Below, one piece after another: positions 35,203 to 43,520 of a stretch of DNA of 52,598 nucleotides (the stretch's first letter is position 1; each line of letters begins with the position of its first letter). Source of the DNA: Deltaproteobacteria bacterium. Lineage in GTDB: Bacteria > Desulfobacterota > Binatia > UBA9968 > JAJDTQ01. Location of the stretch: positions 1 to 52,598 of the forward strand of contig JAPOPM010000048.1 in NCBI GenBank assembly GCA_026712905.1, read 5' to 3'. A program made the position numbers and the translations under genes. The notes beneath the pieces were generated by a model. That model saw nothing but the letters and a program-made list of their open reading frames with translations. It did no database searches and had not been told where the DNA came from.

Positions 35203-36243
35203 ATGACGCGCACACGGATCCTATGCACGATGGCGGCCCTGTTTCTCGCGGCGGCGGCCGGCAACGCCCTGGCCGCGGACTCGGCCGAACTGAAGGCGCT
35301 GCACGAGGCGGCCAAGAAGGAAGGCACTGTGCTGATGGCCGCGGGCATGCCGCCCAAGGCCCTGAAGGCCCTGCAAAAGGGCTTCAGCAAGCGCTTCCCG
35401 GGTGTCAAGGCCAAGGTCATCGCCTCCACGGGCTCCAACGCCGCGAGCCGCATCCTGACCGAGACCAAGGTCGGCAACGCCACCATCGAGGTGGCGCAGA
35501 CCACCACCGCCTCCGGCCAGCCCCTGCTGGACGCGGGGCTGGTGCAGCAGCTCGACTACGCCAAGACGTTCGGCGTCCCCAACAAGGGCATCCTCTTCGA
35601 AAACCGTTTCGTGCCTTGGTTCGACCTGGTGTACGTGATGGCCTACAACACCAAGAAGGTCTCCCGGGACGAGGTGCCTACCACCTGGGAAGGGATGGCG
35701 GCGCCCAAGTGGAAGGGACGGAAGCTCGTGCTCATCGCCCGCGGCCACCCCTTCCAGTACCTGCCCAAGGTGTGGGGCGAGGAAAAGGTGCTGGACCTGG
35801 CGACCCGGCTCAAGGCCCAGGAACCCATCATGACCCCGCGGGGCGGCGCTCAGGTGATCGAGGCCATCGTCTCGGGGCAGGCGCTGATCGGCCCCATCCA
35901 CCTGAATCGCGTACTGACCGCCAAGGTCCTCAAGAAGGCGCCCATCGACTACGTCTGGCTGAACGTCACGCCGGTGCTGAACTTCTACTCCTACGCGGTG
36001 AACAAGGTGGCCAACCCCAACGCGGCCAAGCTCATGGCCGGCTGGCTGGCCACGCCGGAAGCCGGAGCGATCATGGAGAAGCACTCCTTCCGGGCCCTTA
36101 CGACCCTGGAGTCGAAGAGCGAGACCGGCAAGCTCCTGGCGGCATCGAAGACCCGCACCGTGGCCACGGCCGTCACCGTGAAGATGGCCCGGCAAGAAAA
36201 GGTGTGGCAGGACAAGCTCCGCAAGATCTTCGTAGGCAAGTAG
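35203..36243 (+). CDS. ABC transporter extracellular solute-binding protein (iron/Fbp-like)
   Basis: A 346-residue periplasmic receptor with signal peptide (about residues 1-23, ending NALAA) and the family pattern KEGTVLMAAGMPPKALKALQKGFSKR (bacterial SBP family 1/6, Fe3+ or polyamine type), then WFDLVYVMAYNTKKV and a C-terminal KVANPNAAKLMAGWL. AAAGGAG precedes the ATG. A strong hairpin follows the stop, and the two-domain permease is next; together they resemble FbpA/FbpB. Substrate unproven. Confidence 0.85.
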   Translation: MTRTRILCTMAALFLAAAAGNALAADSAELKALHEAAKKEGTVLMAAGMPPKALKALQKGFSKRFPGVKAKVIASTGSNAASRILTETKVGNATIEVAQTTTASGQPLLDAGLVQQLDYAKTFGVPNKGILFENRFVPWFDLVYVMAYNTKKVSRDEVPTTWEGMAAPKWKGRKLVLIARGHPFQYLPKVWGEEKVLDLATRLKAQEPIMTPRGGAQVIEAIVSGQALIGPIHLNRVLTAKVLKKAPIDYVWLNVTPVLNFYSYAVNKVANPNAAKLMAGWLATPEAGAIMEKHSFRALTTLESKSETGKLLAASKTRTVATAVTVKMARQEKVWQDKLRKIFVGK

Positions 36244-36256
36244 CAAGGCGTGCAAT

Positions 36257-36285
36257 GGTCCGCGCGGGCCGCACCCGCGCGGACC
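36257..36285 (+). other. Intergenic hairpin between binding protein and permease
   Basis: A perfect 12-bp inverted repeat (36257-36268 with 36274-36285, 5-nt loop) without a T-run, 13 bp past the binding-protein stop. Such hairpins often stabilise the upstream mRNA and lower downstream expression, which suits an excess of binding protein over permease. Confidence 0.7.
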
Positions 36286-36328
36286 GCACCTTATCCAGTG
36301 TCGGAACACCGGACACCCCGCCATCGGC

Positions 36329-38080
36329 ATGCCCCCTGACAAAGCCATCGGCGTGAAGCCGTGGTCGTGGGAGACCATCGCGCCGCGCTTCAACGAGCGC
36401 TCCATCCTGTCATGGACCACTTTGCTGGTGGTGATGTGGCTGGTGCTGGCGCCCGTGGTGATGGTGGCGCTGACGTCGTTCCAGGTCGAGCCTCTGGCCC
36501 ACGTCGCCGAGTACACCATCGGCAACTACCTGGAAGTCTACCTCGACCCGGACACCTACGAGCTGCTCTCCAATACGATGCTGTTCGGCGCCGGCGCCAT
36601 CGCCGTCGGCTTCTTCTTCGCCTTCCCGCTGGCGTGGCTGGTAGAGCGCACCAACACACCGGGCAGGAACATGATGTACGGCCTCATCCTGATCCCCATG
36701 GCCATCCCGCCGATGATCTCGGCGCTGGGCTGGGAACGGCTGCTGGACCCCAAGATCGGCCTCATCAACATTGTGCTGCGGGGCCTGCTGGGACTGGAAG
36801 GCGAGGACGGGCCGCTCAACGTCTTCACCCTGTTCGGCATGTCCTTCGTCATGGGCCTGTCCATGGTCCCCACCGTGTTCCTGATCCTGGCCCCCTCGAT
36901 CCGGAACCTCGACCCCTCGTTCGAGGATGCCAGCCTGGTCTCCGGGGCTACCTGGTACACGACTTTTCGACGGGTGACGCTGCCGCTGGTCTACCCGGCG
37001 TTCTTCGCGGCGCTGATCTGGTTCTTTATCATCGCCATCGAGGCCTTCGAGATTCCCGGGGTCATCGGGCTCCAGGCCGGCATCCTGGTGTTCAGCACCA
37101 AGATTTTCTGGGCCGTCCATCCGCCCACCGGTGATCTGCCCGACTACGGAATCGCCAGCGCGCTGGCGGCGTTCGTGCTGGTGCTGAGCGGCATCCTCGT
37201 CTACTTCTACCTCAAGGTCATGGGCACCGGCGAGAAGTACACCACCATCACGGGCCGGGGCTACCGCCCGTCCATCGTCGATTTGGGGATGTGGCGCTGG
37301 GCCGGGACGGCATTCTTCAGCGGTTACATGATCCTCGCCATCGTGCTGCCGGTCATCGTGCTGGGCTGGGGCAGCCTGCTGTACTACTACCAGCCGCCCT
37401 CCTGGGAACTGGTGAGCCAGTTGTCCCTGGAAAACTACTACACCACATTCGACGAGGACTTCCTCGGCGTCTTCTGGAACACCGGCGTGGTGGTGTTCAC
37501 CGCCGCCACGGTCACCGCGCTGATATGCACCGTGGCCGCGTGGATCGTCGTGCGCTTCCCGGGACGGCTGAGCACGGTCCTCAACCTGACCACGTTCACG
37601 CCCATCGCCGTCCCTTCCGTGATCATCGGGCTGGCGCTGATCCTGGTCTACCTGTCCCTGCCCATCGGCCTCTACGGCACCATTTGGATCATCGCCATCG
37701 CCCACATCACCCGCTACCTGTCCTACGGTTCACGCACGATGATCGCGTCCCAGATGCAGATCCACAAGGAGCTCGAGGAGGCCTCCTACACGTGCGGCGC
37801 CTCGTTCCGCATGACCCTTCGGAAGGTCATCATGCCGATCCTGCTGCCGGCGCTGGTCAGTCTGTGGCTGTGGGTGGCGCTGCACAGCATCCGGGAGCTG
37901 TCGGCGGCGGTGCTGCTGGCGTCCTCCGAGAACACGGTCATCAGCACGCTGATCTGGACCCAGTACCACGAGGGGGAGGTGGGGGTGGCCTACGCCCTCT
38001 CGATGATCCTGATCGGGGTGTCGTTCGTCATCGCGTTCTTCGGACGGCGCCTGCTGAGTTGGCAGGACCACCTGCGCTGA
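36329..38080 (+). CDS. ABC transporter permease, two fused membrane domains (FbpB-like)
   Basis: A 583-residue inner-membrane protein with about twelve predicted helices in two MetI-type halves. Each half has an EAA coupling loop: EDASLVSGATWYTTFRRVTLP (around residue 203) and EEASYTCGASFRMTLRKVIMP (around residue 483). This double-permease layout is typical of Fe3+/spermidine-type importers. It should be driven by an ATPase, but none follows; the next gene is an alpha/beta hydrolase. The ATP-binding subunit must be elsewhere. Confidence 0.9.
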   Translation: MPPDKAIGVKPWSWETIAPRFNERSILSWTTLLVVMWLVLAPVVMVALTSFQVEPLAHVAEYTIGNYLEVYLDPDTYELLSNTMLFGAGAIAVGFFFAFPLAWLVERTNTPGRNMMYGLILIPMAIPPMISALGWERLLDPKIGLINIVLRGLLGLEGEDGPLNVFTLFGMSFVMGLSMVPTVFLILAPSIRNLDPSFEDASLVSGATWYTTFRRVTLPLVYPAFFAALIWFFIIAIEAFEIPGVIGLQAGILVFSTKIFWAVHPPTGDLPDYGIASALAAFVLVLSGILVYFYLKVMGTGEKYTTITGRGYRPSIVDLGMWRWAGTAFFSGYMILAIVLPVIVLGWGSLLYYYQPPSWELVSQLSLENYYTTFDEDFLGVFWNTGVVVFTAATVTALICTVAAWIVVRFPGRLSTVLNLTTFTPIAVPSVIIGLALILVYLSLPIGLYGTIWIIAIAHITRYLSYGSRTMIASQMQIHKELEEASYTCGASFRMTLRKVIMPILLPALVSLWLWVALHSIRELSAAVLLASSENTVISTLIWTQYHEGEVGVAYALSMILIGVSFVIAFFGRRLLSWQDHLR

Positions 38081-38120
38081 CCGGCCACGCGGCGCTCAAG
38101 ACTTTTTGCGAGGCAACCCC

Positions 38121-40103
38121 ATGAGCATCACCCTTGAGATCGAGGAACGCACTCCCTTCGCCGAAGGCGCCGACTTCGGCAGCGTCGGCGCCTATGAACG
38201 GATAAGGGGACGGGCGCGGTTCGCCATCGACCCGCGCCTGCCGGCCAACCGCGACATCGTGGACCTGACGCTGGCGTCCGCCGACGACCGCGGCCTGGTG
38301 GAGTACTCGACGGAGTTCTTCCTCATCAAGCCCGCGGACATGGGCCGCGGCAACGGCCGGCTGCTCTACGACGTTAACAACCGGGGCAACAAGCGCGCGT
38401 TGCAGTTCTTCAACGACGCCCCGCCCAACAACGACCCGCGCACCGCCGAGGACGCCGGCCACGGCTTCCTGATGCGCCGGGGCTACACGGTGGTGTGGTG
38501 CGGCTGGCAGGGCGACCTGCTTCCGGGGGACGGCCGCCTGACCATGGACCTGCCCGTCGCCACCGGACCCGACGGCCCGGTCACCGGACCTTTCCGGGCC
38601 GAATTCATCATCGAGCAGCCCGGTGTGACGACCGTGTCCCTGGGCGGACACGACTACATCCGGCCCTGTCCGGCGGCGGACCTTCGCACGGAGGGAGCCA
38701 CCCTTACGCGCCGGCGGCTGGACCCGGACCCGCGCGAGCCCGTCCCGGCCGGCGACTGGCAATTCGCCACCGCCGACGCCGCCGGCAGCGTCTGGCCTTC
38801 GGCCACGAATTGCCACCTCCCGGAAGGCTTCCGGCCCGGCTGGATCCACGAACTCATCTACACCGCGAAGGACCCGCTGGTGCTGGGGCTGGGGTTTGCC
38901 GGCGTGCGCGACCTCGTCGACTTCCTGCGCCATGCCGACGAGGATGCGGCGGGACAGGCCAATCCCCTGCGGGACGGCGCGCAGGGCGTCGCGCAGGCCT
39001 ACGCCTGGGGGCGCTCCCAGAGCGGGCGGTTCCTGCGCGGGTTCGTCTACGGCGGTTTCAACGTTTCGGACGGGGGACGGCGCATCTTCGACGGGATCTT
39101 CTCCCACGTGGCCGGCGGCGGCCGGCTGCAGCTCAACTACCGCTTCGCGCAGCCCGACCGCTACCCGCGCCAGCACGAGGACCACCTCTACCCCTCGGAG
39201 GAGTTCCCCTTCGCCTACGGCCGGACCGAGGACCCGTTCACCGGGCGGGAGGACGCGGTCCTGAAGCGGCCGGAAACCGACCCCGTGGTCATCCACACCC
39301 AGACCGCGACAGAATACTGGCAACGGCGCGGCTCGCTGGTGCACACCGACACTCGCGGCAACGACCTCCCGGAGCACGAGAACATCCGCGTCTACCTGCT
39401 GTCGTCCCTGCAGCACAACGACGCGGCCGCCGCCCTCGAAGGCGGCGTGCCGCGATACCCGCAGAACCCCCTGCCGGCCAATCCGGTCCTGCGCGCCCTG
39501 CTGGACGCCCTGGACGAGTGGGTTACCGATGGAGTGCCGCCGCCGGAGAGCCGCGTCCCGACACGGTCCGCCGGCGACCTGGTCACGGGCGCGGAGTTCC
39601 GCGAGGGATTCCCCGCCGTTCCCCGAAGCGCCTGTCCCGAACCTCATGCGCTGTACCACCTCGACCGCGGGGCGGAGTTCGCGCACGGCGTCATTTCCCG
39701 CGAACCGCCCGTGGAGGACAAGACCCGCGAGTATCCGGTGCGGGTGCCCTCGGTTGACGCCGACGGCAACGAGACCGCCGGCATCCGGGTCCCGGAAGTG
39801 GCGGCGCCCCTGGCGACCTACCTGGGATGGAACCTGCGCAAGGACTCGGACGTGATGGCGGGCATCGTGGGCAGCGCTCTCCCCTTCGCCGTCAGCGAGC
39901 GAACGCGCGCGGAGCAGGGAGACCCGCGGCCTTCCGTCCAATCACGTTACCCGTCCCGGAATGCGTACCTTGACGCCGTGCGCGCGGCCGCCGTCGCCCT
40001 TGAGGAAGATCGACTGTTGCTGGCGGAGGATGTGGATCGCTGTGTGGCGGCAGCGGGAAAGCGCTGGGACGCGCGCCGCGGAAACGGCTCCGGGGACGCC
40101 TAG
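38121..40103 (+). CDS. Alpha/beta hydrolase domain protein (Abhydrolase_10-like), 660 residues
   Basis: A large cytoplasmic-looking protein with no clear signal peptide. The nucleophile elbow is WGRSQSGRFLRGF near residue 300, preceded by a GYTVVWCGWQGDL strand and followed by a lid and C-terminal region (SALPFAVSERTR). It resembles the alpha/beta hydrolase domain family of unknown function found beside transport genes; an esterase or amidase role is likely, but the substrate is unknown. ATG at 38121 has GAGG 8 nt upstream; a TTG at 38106 is an alternative. It lies 40 bp after the permease. Confidence 0.8.
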   Translation: MSITLEIEERTPFAEGADFGSVGAYERIRGRARFAIDPRLPANRDIVDLTLASADDRGLVEYSTEFFLIKPADMGRGNGRLLYDVNNRGNKRALQFFNDAPPNNDPRTAEDAGHGFLMRRGYTVVWCGWQGDLLPGDGRLTMDLPVATGPDGPVTGPFRAEFIIEQPGVTTVSLGGHDYIRPCPAADLRTEGATLTRRRLDPDPREPVPAGDWQFATADAAGSVWPSATNCHLPEGFRPGWIHELIYTAKDPLVLGLGFAGVRDLVDFLRHADEDAAGQANPLRDGAQGVAQAYAWGRSQSGRFLRGFVYGGFNVSDGGRRIFDGIFSHVAGGGRLQLNYRFAQPDRYPRQHEDHLYPSEEFPFAYGRTEDPFTGREDAVLKRPETDPVVIHTQTATEYWQRRGSLVHTDTRGNDLPEHENIRVYLLSSLQHNDAAAALEGGVPRYPQNPLPANPVLRALLDALDEWVTDGVPPPESRVPTRSAGDLVTGAEFREGFPAVPRSACPEPHALYHLDRGAEFAHGVISREPPVEDKTREYPVRVPSVDADGNETAGIRVPEVAAPLATYLGWNLRKDSDVMAGIVGSALPFAVSERTRAEQGDPRPSVQSRYPSRNAYLDAVRAAAVALEEDRLLLAEDVDRCVAAAGKRWDARRGNGSGDA

Positions 40104-40144
40104 GCAACCGCGGCCGCGGGGGGACCGCTGGCGTTTCCCGGCCC

Positions 40145-40927
40145 TCAGTCCATCAGACCGTTGTCGCGCAGGAACTCGATGACGAAGGCGTCGAACCCCG
40201 CGGGGTCCTCGATGCAGCACGCGTGACCCGTCCCGGACAGCACCTTGTGCACCGCCCCCGGCGTCAGCGCCGCGGTCTTCCGGCCGCCCTCCAGGGACAT
40301 GTCGTGCTCGCCGTTGATGACCAGGGTGGGCACCTTCATCTCCGGGAGGCGCGGGGTCATGTCCGTGCCTCCGCGGGCACGAAAGATCTGGGCGATGGAC
40401 CGGCCCGACAGCCACGGATTGCGTTCCAGGAAGACGTCCAGCAGGTACTTGCCGAGCCGGGTGCTCTCGAAACCCGGCGCCACCAGCTCCTTGATGTGCT
40501 TCCCGTGATAGGTGGTGACATCGTCCGTGTAGCCCTGGATGCGGTCGCCGACGCGCCCGCCCCCGCCGCTGCTCCCGCCCACGAGGATCACGGCCCGGAA
40601 CATCTCCGGGTGGTCGAGGCCCAGGAGCAGCGCGATGCCGGAGCCGACGCTGACGCCGCCGATGACAGCCTCCGTGACGCCCTCGGCCCGGCAGACCGCC
40701 AGCACGTCACCCGCCATGTCCCCCAGCGAAAACGGCGTCTCCGGCTTGTCCGAGCGGCCGTAACCCCGGATGTCCAGCGAGATCACCCGGAACCAGGTGG
40801 AGAAGTGGGCCACCTGGTACATCAGCAGATTGTGATCGAACGGGTTGGCGTGCACCCAGATGAAGGGCAGCCCCTCTCCGGAGACCTCGTAGTAGATACG
40901 GACGCCATCGGAATCGGCATACGGCAT
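40145..40927 (-). CDS. Alpha/beta hydrolase, 260 residues
   Basis: A compact cytoplasmic alpha/beta-hydrolase. The oxyanion strand and early motif WVHANPFDH, the DIRGYGRSDKP turn, the nucleophile elbow GGVSVGSG (Ser near 94), the acid aspartate in NGEHDMS and the histidine in GTGHACC are all in place. It resembles homoserine/enol-lactone-type hydrolases (3-oxoadipate enol-lactonase family), but the substrate is not determined. It converges with the larger hydrolase gene 41 bp away. Confidence 0.88.
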   Translation of the reverse strand: MPYADSDGVRIYYEVSGEGLPFIWVHANPFDHNLLMYQVAHFSTWFRVISLDIRGYGRSDKPETPFSLGDMAGDVLAVCRAEGVTEAVIGGVSVGSGIALLLGLDHPEMFRAVILVGGSSGGGGRVGDRIQGYTDDVTTYHGKHIKELVAPGFESTRLGKYLLDVFLERNPWLSGRSIAQIFRARGGTDMTPRLPEMKVPTLVINGEHDMSLEGGRKTAALTPGAVHKVLSGTGHACCIEDPAGFDAFVIEFLRDNGLMD

Positions 40928-40998
40928 GGAACACCTCGGTTGACGGTGTGGCTGGAAGCCACGGCCCGCGGGAAGCCGGTCGTGGCCGGGGCTTCGGC

Positions 40999-41442
40999 TT
41001 ACGGGAAGAACACGAGCTTGGCCAGCAGCGCGATGATGGCAGGGCCGAAACTGAAGACCGCTAGATTGAGGACGGCGAGTCTCTTGTCCAGTCCGGAGAT
41101 ATCCTTGTCCAGTCTGCCGATATCGTTGCCCAGTCTGCCGATATCGTTGTCCAGTCTGCCGATATCGTTGTCCAGTCGCGCGACATGGTTTTCCAGTCCG
41201 GAGATATCCTGCTTCACGCCGCCCAGCTCACGCTTGAGATCCCCCACCTCCTGACGGACTTGCTGCACCTCGAACACCACCTCGCTCAGACCTTGGTTCA
41301 ACATGCCCGTCTGTTCCGTAAACTCTTCCCGCGTGACGAATCGATCGGCCACCGGAATGGCCGCTGCCGCCGCCCTGGCCTTCTCCACGGTAACTCCGGC
41401 CTCGACCAATGCGTCATAGACTTCCGAGACGATCACACTCAT
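40999..41442 (-). CDS. DUF1640-like coiled-coil protein with C-terminal membrane anchor
   Basis: A 147-residue protein in head-stalk-anchor order. The head (residues 1-45, VYDALVEAGVTVEKARAAAAAIP) resembles the DUF1640/CCDC90 family, a long coiled-coil stalk follows (residues about 48-125) with repeated LDNDIGR heptads, and a hydrophobic C-terminal segment (FGPAIIALLAKLVFF) forms a membrane anchor. The family's bacterial role is not established; oligomeric (probably trimeric) stalks are likely. The stalk is built on six 21-bp DNA repeats. I use ATG 41442 (MSVIVSEVY). Confidence 0.7.
   Translation of the reverse strand: MSVIVSEVYDALVEAGVTVEKARAAAAAIPVADRFVTREEFTEQTGMLNQGLSEVVFEVQQVRQEVGDLKRELGGVKQDISGLENHVARLDNDIGRLDNDIGRLGNDIGRLDKDISGLDKRLAVLNLAVFSFGPAIIALLAKLVFFP
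41084..41209. repeat. Six tandem 21-bp repeats encoding coiled-coil heptads
   Basis: Units start at 41084, 41105, 41126, 41147, 41168 and 41189, with plus-strand pattern ttgtccagtctgccgatatcg. Units 2-4 are nearly identical; units 1 and 6 share a ccggagatatcc variant. Each unit is exactly one heptad, so copy-number change keeps frame and coiled-coil register. Confidence 0.92.
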
Positions 41443-41559
41443 GATGCCACCCTTCGAAAGGCTCGCACGTTCGCGGCCGGAACGCACGAATACACCAACA
41501 GGAAACCCTGAACATGTCAACCACACAGTAAGGAATCGGTCCTTGGCGTCCATACCTTA

Positions 41560-41577
41560 GCCGCAAAGGCGGCCTTT
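41560..41577 (+). terminator. Terminator-like hairpin in the divergent gap
   Basis: GCCGC (41560-41564) pairs with GCGGC (41569-41573) around a 4-nt loop and is followed by CTTTT. No gene reads into it on the plus strand, so it may be coincidental or mark a small RNA. The rest of the 41443-41633 gap shows only the hslR promoter. Confidence 0.3.
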
Positions 41578-41621
41578 TCCACTTCCAACAGTGCCGCCGG
41601 ACTTGCTTTGCAAGGCCGTGC

Positions 41622-41633
41622 TATACAAACACC
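41622..41633 (+). promoter_or_regulatory. -10 box abutting the Hsp15-like gene (leaderless?)
   Basis: TATACA (41622-41627) ends 6 nt before the ATG at 41634, and no ribosome-binding site is visible. Transcription would begin at or beside the start codon. The -35 is weak (GGACTT at 17 nt). Confidence 0.4.
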
Positions 41634-42023
41634 ATGACGCAAGCGGAGAGTGTCCGCCTCGACCAGTGGCTGTGGGCGGCGCGGTTCTTCAAGACGCGCT
41701 CCCTCGCGGCGGCCGCCGCCCAGGGCGGCAAGATCCACGTCCGCGGCGACCGCGCCAAGCCCGCCAGGGCCATCCGCGTCGGGGACCAGCTCCAGATTCG
41801 GCGCGGCCCCTATGAGTGGGTGGTTACGGTGAACGCACTATCGACGAGGCGCGGCCCCGCCAAGGAGGCCGCTCTGCTCTACGAGGAAACCGCGGAAAGC
41901 GTGCGCCGGCGCGAGGCCGCGCGCGTTCAGATCCAGGCCCAGGCCGCGCCCTTTCGCGAACGCGGCGGCCGGCCCACCAAGAAAGACCGCCGGGACTGGA
42001 CCCGCCTCGCATCAGAGGAATAA
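41634..42023 (+). CDS. hslR: S4-domain RNA-binding protein, Hsp15/HslR-like
   Basis: A 129-residue basic RNA-binding protein. The S4 domain covers residues 8-70 (VRLDQWLWAARFFKTRSLAA, GGKIHVRGDRAKPARAIRVGD). The C-terminal part is charged, including RPTKKDRRDW typical of Hsp15. E. coli Hsp15 binds stalled 50S subunits carrying nascent chains and recycles them; this homologue probably does likewise. It is divergent from the DUF1640-like gene and converges with cinA 7 bp away. Confidence 0.9.
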   Translation: MTQAESVRLDQWLWAARFFKTRSLAAAAAQGGKIHVRGDRAKPARAIRVGDQLQIRRGPYEWVVTVNALSTRRGPAKEAALLYEETAESVRRREAARVQIQAQAAPFRERGGRPTKKDRRDWTRLASEE

Positions 42024-42029
42024 GCCTCC

Positions 42030-43271
42030 CTATTCCAGCAGCAACGTGCGGATCATCGAGACGGCGTTGAGGCTCATGCGGGTGCGGTCGGGGCCGCCGC
42101 GGCCGCCGAGGTTGTAAGTGCGCGTGTGGAATTCGGTACCGTCGGTGACCGAGATGTAGGTCTGGCCCCGAGCGAGGTTGACGGCGGTGTCTCCAGGGTT
42201 CTCCACCGCGTGCAGCGCCAGGCCCAAGTCGCTGCCGGCCTGCTCCCGGACGGTCCAGGCCAGTTCCTCGGTGAGTTGCTCGGGCTGTTCCAGCAGGGCG
42301 CCGGCCTGATCGGGCCGCCGTGAATGCGCCAGCAGGCGGCGCGTGCCGCGCTCGCCGGGCGCCACCATGCCCTCCACGAAGTGCTCCTTGCTGGCCCGCT
42401 GCAGGCGGTCGGCCACGAGGCCCGCGGTCATGTCCTCGAAGACGGCCACGCTCCGGTCCTTCTCCCGGAGCAGCCGGCCCACCGCGTCCTCCATGGTCTC
42501 GTCGTCCACGGCGAAGATGTGGGTGGTGAGAAGCTCGCGCACCCGCGCCTCCACCGGCGCGATGAGCTCCATGGCCTGCTCGCGGCTCGACGCCTTGGCG
42601 GTGATGCGCACGTCCACCTGTCCGGGGTGGGCCAGGACCCCCACGGTGGGGTTGCTGGAGTTGGCGATGAGGTGGCCGATCTCGTGGTCCACCGAGCTTT
42701 CGCCCATGTCGGTGACCTTGAGCACCCGGTAGGCGATGGTCTCCGACAGGTTCCACTTGGCCCGGGCGTAAGGGGTCAACTCGTTCTCGAAGAGCCACTT
42801 CATCTCGTGCGGCACCCCCGGCAGCGCATAGACGATGCCCTTCTCGTGCTCAACGATGAACGAGGGCGCGGTGCCGTTGGGATTCTCCACCGGGATGGCG
42901 CCCTCGGGGATGTCCGCCTGCCGCTCGTTGTTGGGGGTCATGATCATGCCGCGACGGCGGAAGCGCGTGTCGATCTGCTCCAGCAGGCCCGGGTCGCGCA
43001 CCAGCTTGCGGCCGCACACCTCGGCGATGATCTCCCGGGTGAGGTCGTCCTGGGTGGGGCCGAGGCCACCGCTGGTGATGACGAAGTCCGCCCGGTCCAG
43101 CGCCCGCCCGATGACATCCTTCATACGCCCCGGGTTGTCGCCCACGATGGTCTTGAAGAAGAGGTTGACCCCGAGGTCCGACAGGCGCTGGGCCATCCAC
43201 GCGGAATTGGTATCCACGATCTGACCCAGCAGCAGCTCCGATCCGATGGCGACGATTTCAGCGTTGGGCAC
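42030..43271 (-). CDS. cinA: CinA-family protein (MoCF domain plus altered PncC domain)
   Basis: A 413-residue protein with the N-terminal MoCF/CinA domain (EIVAIGSELLLGQIVDTNSAW, TSGGLGPTQDDLT, LPGVPHEM) that hydrolyses ADP-ribose-type substrates in characterised homologues, a KH-like linker, and a C-terminal nicotinamide-nucleotide amidase-type domain. In that domain the usual ESCTGG motif reads EDMTAG, so amidase activity may be lost or altered. The start is GTG at 43271, with CAGGAG 7 nt upstream. Confidence 0.85.
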   Translation of the reverse strand: MPNAEIVAIGSELLLGQIVDTNSAWMAQRLSDLGVNLFFKTIVGDNPGRMKDVIGRALDRADFVITSGGLGPTQDDLTREIIAEVCGRKLVRDPGLLEQIDTRFRRRGMIMTPNNERQADIPEGAIPVENPNGTAPSFIVEHEKGIVYALPGVPHEMKWLFENELTPYARAKWNLSETIAYRVLKVTDMGESSVDHEIGHLIANSSNPTVGVLAHPGQVDVRITAKASSREQAMELIAPVEARVRELLTTHIFAVDDETMEDAVGRLLREKDRSVAVFEDMTAGLVADRLQRASKEHFVEGMVAPGERGTRRLLAHSRRPDQAGALLEQPEQLTEELAWTVREQAGSDLGLALHAVENPGDTAVNLARGQTYISVTDGTEFHTRTYNLGGRGGPDRTRMSLNAVSMIRTLLLE

Positions 43272-43280
43272 GATGTACTC

Positions 43281-43320
43281 CTGTTCCGTGTTCGTTGAGC
43301 GCTGTTCCGTGTTCGTTGAG
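43281..43320. repeat. Two 19-bp direct repeats upstream of cinA
   Basis: ctgttccgtgttcgttgag occurs at 43281-43299 and 43302-43320, identical and 21 bp apart. They lie just before the cinA ribosome-binding site and may be a duplicated operator or a simple tandem duplication. Confidence 0.85.
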
Positions 43321-43375
43321 GACTTACGTGCCAGAAGCCGGCACGGGTTGGCAAGGGGCGCCGACGCCGCGGTTC

Positions 43376-43473
43376 CGTCATTCCCGCGGAACAGGCCGTG
43401 TCAAGACGTCGCCCGGACAAGAATCGGCACCAACCCCCCGAGTCGTCATTCCCGCGGAAGCGGGAATCCAGGG
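43376..43473. repeat. REP-like palindromic sequence and a partial copy
   Basis: At 43443-43473 lies the pattern cgtcattcccgcggaagcg followed by ggaatccagg, with a perfect 8-bp inverted repeat (43448-43455 with 43460-43467). A truncated copy of the left half lies at about 43376-43391. Such elements are dispersed in many bacterial genomes; here they fill the cinA/RND gap. Confidence 0.75.
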
Positions 43474-43520
43474 GTGGGGTTCGATACGCCGTGTTTCGTG
43501 ATTCCGGAGCCCGGTCGGCT

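Noticed and set aside
41084..41209. The 21-bp array as a CRISPR
   Set aside because: No spacers between units, and each unit is exactly one heptad of an open coding frame.
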